From the NCBI GenBank assembly GCA_002347935.1, contig DDYK01000011.1, positions 9,452 to 14,904 on the forward strand: a stretch of 5,453 nt of DNA, given 5' to 3'. Shown one piece after another: positions 1 to 4,643 of the stretch. The notes under the pieces are model-generated. The model made no database searches. It saw nothing but the letters and a program-made list of their open reading frames with translations, and had not been told where the DNA came from. Numbering within the stretch: position 1 is the stretch's first letter; each line of letters starts with the position of its first letter. The stretch is from Actinobacteria bacterium UBA2236. GTDB lineage: Bacteria > Actinomycetota > Actinomycetes > Nanopelagicales > Nanopelagicaceae. The position numbers were made by a program, and so were the translations under genes.

Positions 1-728
1 CTACTTTCTTGGATCAAAATATCTAGATCATAATCAAGTGCCACATTATGAAAAGATCTCTCAAATACTACTTCTCTGATATCTACTGAAGAAACATTAT
101 CGATGATGACTTCAGAGTTATAAGGATCTACTACATGGTCATTTATTGAGTAACCAATCATCAAGGGTAGATCTACCAAATAGAGATCTTGCCGAACTAG
201 ATCCCAAAGTTTTCGCAAGGAATCAAATGCTTTCAGGGGTGTCCTTAAATAACTATGGCGCGGGGGGTTGGGGGCTGCAACATCGCTTCTACTTCCTTTA
301 AGAGAGCCGATTAAATACTTTAAGAGTGGAACAAGCTTGACTCTCAGCCTGGTATCTTGAATTGCAGGGTTAACTAAAATCAAACCTTCCATCTCAGAGC
401 CTCTAATACTTGCAAGGCGAAGTGATAGCGCGCCCCCCATAGAAAATCCAGCAACAAAAACACGCTCATGCATTTGTTTTAATTTATTAAATTCTCTCTC
501 AACCTCGGCATACCACTGTTGCCAAGTGGTGTTATTCATCTCTTCCCATGTAGTTCCATGGCCAGGAAGACATGGCGCAGAAACGCTAAAACCAAAATCT
601 GCAAGTCCTTGCGCCCAGGGCCTGATGGATGCAGGAGAACCGTTAAATCCATGGATCATCAAAATAGCTACAGGGCCGCCAGGGAGGTAAAAAGCTTGCC
701 CGTTAGGTATTACGCTCACGACACGCAT
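1..728 (-). CDS. Alpha/beta hydrolase, monoacylglycerol lipase/carboxylesterase type (3' end cut by window)
   Basis: Reading the complement from ATG at 728 gives 242 open codons running off the left edge. Likely role: cytoplasmic serine hydrolase releasing fatty acid from monoglycerides or other short esters. Visible marks: the oxyanion-loop motif HGFNGSP at residues 26-32; LPGHGT at 54-59; nucleophile elbow GFSMGG at 94-99 with Ser96; acid Asp197 in NDHVVDP; base His227 in SFHNVALDYD. This triad spacing is nearly that known for the Bacillus monoglyceride lipase/Est30 group (about 250 residues), so only the last few residues should be missing. An in-frame TGA at 740-738 lies just upstream, so ATG 728 is the first possible start; GGTGA at 742-738 is a modest ribosome binding site. 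The gene is divergent from the acyltransferase at 767. Natural substrate (monoglyceride, lysolipid or another ester) cannot be told from sequence. No signal peptide is seen. Family call is firm, substrate is inference. Confidence 0.9.
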   Translation of the reverse strand, partial: MRVVSVIPNGQAFYLPGGPVAILMIHGFNGSPASIRPWAQGLADFGFSVSAPCLPGHGTTWEEMNNTTWQQWYAEVEREFNKLKQMHERVFVAGFSMGGALSLRLASIRGSEMEGLILVNPAIQDTRLRVKLVPLLKYLIGSLKGSRSDVAAPNPPRHSYLRTPLKAFDSLRKLWDLVRQDLYLVDLPLMIGYSINDHVVDPYNSEVIIDNVSSVDIREVVFERSFHNVALDYDLDILIQES

Positions 729-754
729 AGTGTCATATCACCGGCAAAAGGCTC

Positions 755-760
755 TAAATT
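755..760 (+). promoter_or_regulatory. Possible -10 element (TAAATT) for a leaderless plsC mRNA
   Basis: TAAATT fits the actinobacterial TANNNT -10 pattern and matches 4 of 6 TATAAT positions. Its placement is exactly -12 to -7 if transcription starts at the A of ATG 767, which would give a leaderless mRNA. No convincing -35 is visible 16-18 bases upstream. The same spacing recurs before the genes at 2203 and 2882. A short AGGG at 761-764 is too close to the ATG to act as a normal ribosome binding site. Confidence 0.4.
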
Positions 761-766
761 AGGGCC

Positions 767-1528
767 ATGGCCCTGCGAAGAAAAAAGAATAAAGTTGAAG
801 CAATGGTTGCTGGCGACAAGATTGCCTACGGCCTCTTGAAGTCCTTCCTGCTGCCCGTGCTGACTCTTCTCTTTAGGCCGAAGGTTTCCGGACTTAGATT
901 TGTTCCTGCAACTGGACCATTGATAATCGCTTCGAATCATCTCTCTTTTAGCGATTCAATATTTATGCCACTAGTAATTCCACGAAAAGTAACTTTCCTT
1001 GCCAAGAGTGAATACTTTACTTCACCTGGTCTTAAGGGCTTGATTAAAAAGTTGACCTTTATTGCACTCGGACAAGTCTCAGTTGACCGAGCTGGAGGAT
1101 CTAGAAGCGAGGCAGCACTGCTTACCGGACTCTCAGTTCTTGCAGAGGGCGGCTGCCTGGGTATTTATCCTGAAGGAACAAGATCTCCAGATGGCCGGCT
1201 CTATAGAGGAAGAACTGGAATAGCTCGACTTGCGATGGAAAGTGGAGCTCCGATTGTGCCAGTAGCAATGTTTCATACCGCAGAGATTCAACCCACTGGA
1301 AGAGTTATTCCGAAGATTATGCGGGTAAAGATGGTCTTTGGTGAGCCGATGTATTTTCCAACCCCGGATAAATCAAATGATCCTGAGGAGTTAAGAAAGG
1401 CAACAGATTCCTTAATGAAGAAATTACAAGAGCTATCAGGGCAAGAGTATGTCGATATCTATGCCTCGCAAGCCAAAGAGGCGCTAGATGAGCAGAGACG
1501 TCGCGAGAAGAAAGAGAGCCAGGAGTAA
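767..1528 (+). CDS. plsC: 1-acyl-sn-glycerol-3-phosphate acyltransferase (PlsC family)
   Basis: A 253-residue member of the PlsC acyltransferase family. It transfers an acyl chain to the sn-2 position of lysophosphatidate to make phosphatidate, at the inner face of the membrane. The family blocks appear in order: block I NHLSFSD at 57-63 with catalytic His58 and Asp63; block II around FLAKSEYF (77-84), then GQVSVDR ending at Arg108; block III YPEGTRS at 134-140, which binds the glycerol phosphate; block IV IVPVA at 163-167. A hydrophobic stretch near 19-36 may sit on the membrane, preceded by a basic N-terminus. The C-terminus (about 235-253) is highly charged. Length is usual. Start: ATG 767 has a leaderless-type -10 at the right distance; ATG 803 (residue 13) is an alternative and would leave all motifs intact. 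The gene is divergent from the lipase-like hydrolase, and its stop touches the stop of the opposing nuclease gene. Exact acceptor specificity is inferred from family only. Confidence 0.9.
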   Translation: MALRRKKNKVEAMVAGDKIAYGLLKSFLLPVLTLLFRPKVSGLRFVPATGPLIIASNHLSFSDSIFMPLVIPRKVTFLAKSEYFTSPGLKGLIKKLTFIALGQVSVDRAGGSRSEAALLTGLSVLAEGGCLGIYPEGTRSPDGRLYRGRTGIARLAMESGAPIVPVAMFHTAEIQPTGRVIPKIMRVKMVFGEPMYFPTPDKSNDPEELRKATDSLMKKLQELSGQEYVDIYASQAKEALDEQRRREKKESQE

Positions 1529-2203
1529 CTACTCAGGCCCAAAGATCTCTCGACGAGTAGTAATGAATTTGCAAGTATCACAGGTCGAATCAGCGCTAGG
1601 AACTTCGCCACTAATTACTTCGATGAAGTCCTGTAGGCGCTCTGCAAGTCCCTCGGGATTTCTGCTAATTGGATACCAAGCGCTACTTAAGTTAAGGCTA
1701 AAACCAGATTCAGGGCTACCTTCAGGATCTTCCGGTGACCAGACCAGAAGGCCAAGAACTGAAATCTGCTTCGGCTCTCCTTGTAGCGGATTTTCTAGAG
1801 CAAAGGCGTAGGCTTCAAGTTGAGGTGAATAAAAATCGCTCTTATCGTTGTTCTTTCCTTGGAATTTGCAATCAATTACGCCATAGGTGCCATCTTCAAA
1901 TTCCATGAGCAAGTCGTACTTTCCTCTTATGGCATAAGGAGAAGGATTTGAGTTATATGTAATTGGCATTGATTTCACCCAACCACCGCGATCTAAGACT
2001 TTGCCTGACTTAATTTCTGGGTGTAAATCTTTTGACTTAGCGTCATTGAAGTGTTTCTCCTGCATCGCAGAGAGCTCACCAACTAATGGGAAAAATGATG
2101 GAGCCTTAACGCCATGGTTGTAGTTAAGCCATAGACATCTATGGCAGCCATTCCAGGAAAAAGTTAAATCACTTGGGCTTATAAACTCTCTAGCTTTGCT
2201 CAT
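1529..2203 (-). CDS. Standalone PD-(D/E)XK (RecB/Cas4-like) nuclease with N- and C-terminal Cys pairs
   Basis: A 224-residue protein with the RecB-type PD-(D/E)XK nuclease core. Seen in order: CHRCLW at 20-25; a helix with GELSAMQEKHF at 42-52, resembling the GxxxH-type first motif; Asp97 in GKYDLL; the catalytic strand VIDCK at 109-113 (Asp111, Lys113); and QLEAY at 128-132, the QxxxY motif of RecB/Cas4 nucleases. CDTC at 208-211 closes the protein. Four cysteines (20, 23, 208, 211) could hold one metal centre, an iron-sulfur cluster as in Cas4/AddB or zinc. From memory, small uncharacterised nucleases with the same CxRCxxL...CxxC layout occur in other reduced bacterial genomes. There is no helicase, Cas gene or repeat array beside it, so a repair or nucleic-acid-processing role is only a guess. 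Start ATG 2203 is preceded by promoter-like boxes and no good ribosome binding site. Superfamily call is good; biological role is unknown. Confidence 0.8.
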   Translation of the reverse strand: MSKAREFISPSDLTFSWNGCHRCLWLNYNHGVKAPSFFPLVGELSAMQEKHFNDAKSKDLHPEIKSGKVLDRGGWVKSMPITYNSNPSPYAIRGKYDLLMEFEDGTYGVIDCKFQGKNNDKSDFYSPQLEAYAFALENPLQGEPKQISVLGLLVWSPEDPEGSPESGFSLNLSSAWYPISRNPEGLAERLQDFIEVISGEVPSADSTCDTCKFITTRREIFGPE

Positions 2204-2209
2204 GGCGTG

Positions 2210-2237
2210 ATTCTGCCTTGATGCCCTGACATTTCAA
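2210..2237 (-). promoter_or_regulatory. Probable promoter of the nuclease gene, leaderless start
   Basis: On the minus strand TTGAAA (2237-2232; 5 of 6 with TTGACA) is followed after 16 bases by CAGAAT (2215-2210; 4 of 6 with TATAAT). The next six bases lead directly to ATG at 2203, placing the start codon at the expected +1. These boxes lie in the 37-base gap after the exporter gene, so the nuclease may be transcribed on its own as well as by read-through. Seen by eye, not scored statistically. Confidence 0.45.
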
Positions 2238-2240
2238 CGC

Positions 2241-2882
2241 TTAGAGCGCTGAAGTTAAGGTAAATATTCCAAGCGTGATCATTACCAGTCCGCCAATTCG
2301 GCGCATGAAAACCAGTCGCTGCGGGGAGGTAGCAAGCCAATTCCTTACTGTTCCGGCAAGTAGGCCCCAGGTGCCATCAGAGAAGAAAGCCAGGATGGCA
2401 AAAGTTGCACCCATGATTACCAGTTGCTGGGTTACATTTTCTGAACCTTTATCGACAAATTGCGGCAAGATCGCTGCAAAGAAAACTAGACCTTTGGGAT
2501 TTAACGCTCCTACCCAGAAACCATCCTTTATGGATCGTAGATTTGAAGGTCTGACATCGCCTTGATTGACCATATCATCGGCATGAATTCTGGAGTGTCT
2601 AATTGCATCTAGGCCTAGATAGATTAGGTAGAGGCCGCCAAGAAGTTGGACTGCAATAAAAGCCAGTTCACTTGCCTGCAGAATTGGGCCCAGGCCAAAT
2701 GCAACCGCGAGTGAGAGGGTAAAGGCGCCTGTGACGTTTCCTGCAACTGATGCAATTGCAGTCGCCCTGCCCCAAGCAATAGCTCTAGCAATGATGAAGA
2801 GCACGCTTGGCCCTGGGGCCAAAATAATGATCATCGCTGCAATTAGATATTCCGGATATCTAGCTGGGAAAGATAGGAACAC
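2241..2882 (-). CDS. LysE/RhtB family amino-acid (or small metabolite) exporter
   Basis: A 213-residue membrane protein of the LysE/RhtB/CadD superfamily, which exports amino acids or related small molecules by proton antiport. The family signature APGPSVLFIIARA is at 22-34 in the first membrane segment, followed by GRATAIASVAGNVTG (38-52). The second hallmark NPKGLVFFAAILPQF is at 128-142. About six membrane segments are visible: 12-32, 42-64, 70-91, 122-143, 152-176 and 190-213. Length is typical. The start is GTG at 2882; starting at Met17 would delete half of the first membrane segment, and the ATG at 2890-2888 is out of frame. No ribosome binding site precedes the GTG, but a GATAAT box lies at -12 to -7, which supports a leaderless mRNA. 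It is the upstream neighbour of the nuclease gene on the same strand, 37 bases apart. Substrate cannot be assigned. Confidence 0.9.
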   Translation of the reverse strand: MFLSFPARYPEYLIAAMIIILAPGPSVLFIIARAIAWGRATAIASVAGNVTGAFTLSLAVAFGLGPILQASELAFIAVQLLGGLYLIYLGLDAIRHSRIHADDMVNQGDVRPSNLRSIKDGFWVGALNPKGLVFFAAILPQFVDKGSENVTQQLVIMGATFAILAFFSDGTWGLLAGTVRNWLATSPQRLVFMRRIGGLVMITLGIFTLTSAL

Positions 2883-2888
2883 CGGTTC

Positions 2889-2894
2889 ATTATC
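2889..2894 (-). promoter_or_regulatory. Probable -10 element (GATAAT) for leaderless lysE-type mRNA
   Basis: On the minus strand GATAAT matches 5 of 6 positions of TATAAT. It sits exactly six bases before the GTG at 2882, so transcription would begin at or beside the start codon. No clear -35 is found 16-18 bases further upstream; a TTGAAC at 2911-2906 is too close (11 bases) to pair with it. Confidence 0.5.
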
Positions 2895-2898
2895 TATT

Positions 2899-2947
2899 AG
2901 CGCGAGTTCAATTGGGACCTAGCGGGGCAGCAGGCTTGCATCGCGCT
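2899..2947 (+). repeat. Separated inverted repeat AGCGCGA ... TCGCGCT in the lysE-padR intergenic region
   Basis: AGCGCGA at 2899-2905 is the exact reverse complement of TCGCGCT at 2941-2947, with 35 bases between the arms. A TTCAAT follows each arm closely (2907-2912 and 2949-2954), so the two ends also resemble each other as direct copies. It could be a pair of binding sites in the divergent promoter region or chance. It is too widely spaced for a good terminator and has no T run. Confidence 0.3.
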
Positions 2948-2955
2948 CTTCAATG

Positions 2956-2965
2956 TAGTTAACTA
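2956..2965 (+). promoter_or_regulatory. 10-base perfect palindrome TAGTTAACTA upstream of padR
   Basis: The ten bases read the same on both strands. The palindrome lies about 23 bases (two helical turns) centre to centre from the larger dyad at 2975-2991, in the region where a -35 for padR would fall. It could be a second operator site for a dimeric regulator. Its sequence is unlike the larger dyad, so a different protein or chance is possible. Confidence 0.3.
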
Positions 2966-2970
2966 TCCAC

Positions 2971-2991
2971 TCGATATATCGAATCGATATA
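2971..2991 (+). promoter_or_regulatory. Probable PadR operator: overlapping palindromes built from TCGATATA
   Basis: Bases 2975-2991 form a perfect inverted repeat, TATATCGA-A-TCGATATA, with 8-base arms around one central base. Overlapping it, TCGATATATCGA at 2971-2982 is itself a perfect 12-base palindrome, so TCGATATA occurs twice as direct copies 13 bases apart (2971 and 2984). The site ends where the padR ribosome binding site begins and contains TATATC (2975-2980), a plausible -10 box. A dimeric regulator bound here would block transcription, which fits autoregulation, a common arrangement for PadR-family repressors. That PadR is the binder is inference from position and symmetry. Confidence 0.65.
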
Positions 2992-3000
2992 AAGGGGGTG
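2991..3000 (+). promoter_or_regulatory. Strong ribosome binding site for padR
   Basis: AAAGGGGGTG differs by one base from the ideal AAAGGAGGTG complement of the 16S rRNA tail and lies six bases before ATG 3007, fixing that start. It touches the inverted repeat, so operator and translation signal are adjacent. Unlike the three genes with leaderless-type starts in this window, padR needs a transcribed leader. Confidence 0.75.
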
Positions 3001-3006
3001 CGCTAG

Positions 3007-3546
3007 ATGAGGTCTAGGTCTGAGTCTTTGGAGTTTGCACTCCTTGGCCTTTTGAAGGAGAACTCGCTTCACGGTTATGAGCTCCGAAAGAGGCTTACCA
3101 CCATGTTTGGCCCCTTTCGAGCCCTCTCATTTTCCGTTCTCTATCCGCAATTAAAACGGATGCTGGATGCAGGACTGATAATTCAATTAGAAGTTCCCAG
3201 GGGCGGAAAGTCAAAGCGAGTTCGAATTGTCTACTCCATTAGCCAAAAGGGGATATCGAAATTTGATGAATTAACTCAAGGGCCCGGAGGCCTTGGCCTA
3301 GATGACGATAACTTTGAAGTTAGCGTCGCCTTTTTTGGTCCAACTTCAACTCGCAATCGATTAAGAATTCTTGAGGGGCGCCAGCGCCGCCTTAAGGAAA
3401 AGGCTGAGATCTTAAAAGCTGATTTAGATAAGTCAGCTGTTGGTCTTGATAAATATCTTCTGGAGTGGCGCCGCCACTCTCTTGAAACTGCTGAGCGAGA
3501 AATCACTTGGCTTGATCAGATGATCAGATCTGAAAGGAAAAACTAG
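3007..3546 (+). CDS. PadR family transcriptional regulator, probable local regulator of the ino1 operon
   Basis: A 179-residue PadR-family DNA-binding protein. The N-terminal winged helix shows the family pattern: FALLGLL at 10-16, HGYELRKRL at 22-30, the recognition region SFSVLYPQLKRMLDAGLI at 41-58, and a basic wing (KSKRVRIVYSISQKG, 68-82). An acidic linker (about 98-105) leads to a helical C-terminal part (about 112-175), rich in Arg, Lys and Glu, expected to form the dimer interface as in the longer PadR subfamily. Its stop overlaps the ino1 start by one base (TAGTG), so the two are very likely co-transcribed and translationally coupled. As I recall, the mycobacterial ino1 gene has a PadR-type neighbour (Rv0047c) of the same layout. 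The palindromes just upstream suggest self-repression. The ligand is unknown; a signal of inositol or phospholipid status is a guess. Confidence 0.9.
   Translation: MRSRSESLEFALLGLLKENSLHGYELRKRLTTMFGPFRALSFSVLYPQLKRMLDAGLIIQLEVPRGGKSKRVRIVYSISQKGISKFDELTQGPGGLGLDDDNFEVSVAFFGPTSTRNRLRILEGRQRRLKEKAEILKADLDKSAVGLDKYLLEWRRHSLETAEREITWLDQMIRSERKN
3513..3538 (+). promoter_or_regulatory. Tandem TGATCAGA repeat/possible hairpin beside the ino1 ribosome binding site
   Basis: TGATCAGA occurs twice in tandem (3513-3520 and 3521-3528) at the 3' end of padR. TCAGAT at 3516-3521 can pair with ATCTGA at 3528-3533 around a six-base loop. Directly after comes GAAAGGA (3532-3538), a good ribosome binding site with AGGA seven bases before the ino1 GTG. 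The ribosome binding site is well supported; the hairpin is weak (six A/T-rich pairs), overlaps coding sequence and may be incidental. Confidence 0.5.
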
Positions 3547-4634
3547 TGAGCCCAGATAAAGAGATTCGTGTAGCAATAGTTGGAGTTGGCAATTGTGCCA
3601 ATTCTCTAGTGCAAGGGGTGCATTACTACCGTAATGCGGCAAGGGATCAAGAAATTCCAGGTCTGATGAATGTAGTCGTCGGTGGATATCACGTAGGTGA
3701 TGTGAAGTTCGTTGCAGCTTTCGACGTCGATAAGAAGAAAGTCGGCCTTGATCTTGCAGATGCTATCTGGGCTAGTGAAAACAACACCATCAAATTCTCT
3801 GAAGTACCTCAATCAGGAATTAAAGTTTTAAGGGGAGTCACACATGATGGCCTTGGTCGCTACTATCGAGAGACTATTGCGGAATCTGATGCTCCAGCTG
3901 TTGATGTGGTCAAAGAGCTTAAAGATGCCAAGGTCGATGTTCTAGTTTGCTACCTACCTGTTGGTTCAGAGGTGGCAACAAAGTTCTATGCTCAATGTGC
4001 AATAGATGCAGGATGTGGCTTTGTAAATGCACTTCCTGTTTTCATTGCCTCAACTCCGGAGTGGGCCGATAAATTCACAAAGGCTGGCCTTCCAATTGTT
4101 GGCGACGACATCAAATCCCAAGTTGGAGCCACAATTACTCATCGAGTTTTGACCAAGCTATTTCAAGATCGCGGCGTCAAAGTTGATCGAACCTACCAAT
4201 TAAATGTTGGCGGAAATATGGACTTCAAAAATATGCTGGAGCGAGATCGCCTAGAGTCTAAGAAGATCTCCAAAACTCAATCAGTCACATCTCAGCTTGA
4301 TTACGATATGGGGGAGGGCAATGTTCATATCGGACCCTCTGATTATGTGCAGTGGCTAGATGATCGCAAGTGGGCCTTTGTTCGCCTTGAAGGTCGAGCA
4401 TTTGGCGATGTTCCATTAACTATTGAATACAAACTTGAGGTCTGGGATTCACCAAACTCAGCTGGAGTCATAATTGATGCGCTTCGCTGCGCCAAGGTTG
4501 CGATGGATAGAGGAATTGGCGGGCCACTGCTTTCGCCATCTAGCTACTTTATGAAATCTCCCCCTGAGCAATATTCAGATGAAGAGGCTCTAAAGAGAAC
4601 TCAAGCATTTATTGCCGGCGAACTAAAGAGTTAG
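3546..4634 (+). CDS. ino1: Inositol-3-phosphate synthase (myo-inositol-1-phosphate synthase)
   Basis: A 362-residue cytoplasmic enzyme that converts D-glucose 6-phosphate to 1L-myo-inositol 1-phosphate with bound NAD, the first step towards phosphatidylinositol and, in many actinobacteria, mycothiol. The N-terminal Rossmann strand VAIVGVGNCANSL is at 9-21, and AAFDVD follows near residue 60. Conserved core motifs are GDDIKSQVGATITHR from residue 186 (Lys190), LNVGGNMDF at 219-227, SKTQSVTS at 242-249, and YKLEVWDSPNSAG with Lys296 and Asp301. Length and motifs match the short actinobacterial/archaeal type (about 360-367 residues), not the 500-residue eukaryotic one. Start is GTG 3546, overlapping the padR stop by one base with AAAGGA upstream; this leaves the usual few residues before the Rossmann strand. 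A crotonase-fold gene follows nine bases later. It is probably controlled together with padR. Identification is very secure from memory of the mycobacterial sequence. Confidence 0.97.
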   Translation: MSPDKEIRVAIVGVGNCANSLVQGVHYYRNAARDQEIPGLMNVVVGGYHVGDVKFVAAFDVDKKKVGLDLADAIWASENNTIKFSEVPQSGIKVLRGVTHDGLGRYYRETIAESDAPAVDVVKELKDAKVDVLVCYLPVGSEVATKFYAQCAIDAGCGFVNALPVFIASTPEWADKFTKAGLPIVGDDIKSQVGATITHRVLTKLFQDRGVKVDRTYQLNVGGNMDFKNMLERDRLESKKISKTQSVTSQLDYDMGEGNVHIGPSDYVQWLDDRKWAFVRLEGRAFGDVPLTIEYKLEVWDSPNSAGVIIDALRCAKVAMDRGIGGPLLSPSSYFMKSPPEQYSDEEALKRTQAFIAGELKS

Positions 4635-4636
4635 GA
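4633..4636 (+). promoter_or_regulatory. Ribosome binding site AGGA for the crotonase-fold gene
   Basis: AGGA overlaps the ino1 stop codon (TAG at 4632-4634) and lies seven bases before GTG 4644. It supports that GTG start and suggests that translation of the two genes is coupled. The GTG at 4648 is out of frame. Confidence 0.55.
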
Positions 4637-4643
4637 TTCAGGG

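Noticed and set aside
12..203. Dense cluster of GATC (seven copies in about 200 bases)
   Set aside because: All lie in coding sequence and several come from GAT-CTA (Asp-Leu) or AGA-TCT (Arg-Ser) codon pairs. Across the whole window GATC is only modestly above a rough base-composition expectation, so no replication or methylation signal is claimed.
262..274. G-rich run (six G, TT, five G) in the hydrolase gene as a possible frameshift site
   Set aside because: The minus-strand frame runs unbroken through it as Ala-Pro-Asn-Pro-Pro-Arg, and the downstream Asp197 and His227 motifs stay in the same frame.
519..839. Open frame of 106 codons on the plus strand
   Set aside because: It lies opposite the hydrolase gene and runs into plsC; its protein has no recognisable motif and looks like an antisense shadow.
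1488..1811. Open frame of 107 codons on the plus strand
   Set aside because: It overlaps the end of plsC in another frame and lies antisense to the nuclease; there is no family signature.
1529..2203. Possible Cas4 and therefore a CRISPR locus
   Set aside because: The protein is RecB/Cas4-like, but the cysteine layout is 2+2, no other cas gene is nearby and no regularly spaced repeats occur in the window.
2275..2565. Open frame of 96 codons on the plus strand
   Set aside because: Antisense to the exporter gene, with low-complexity composition mirroring membrane codons; no independent support.
2888..2890. ATG on the minus strand as an alternative start of the exporter
   Set aside because: It is eight bases upstream of the GTG and out of frame with the LysE-family protein.
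2883..3006. Riboswitch or small RNA in the intergenic region
   Set aside because: The dyads are short, perfectly symmetric and DNA-operator-like; no multi-stem fold, T run or known aptamer motif was recognised.
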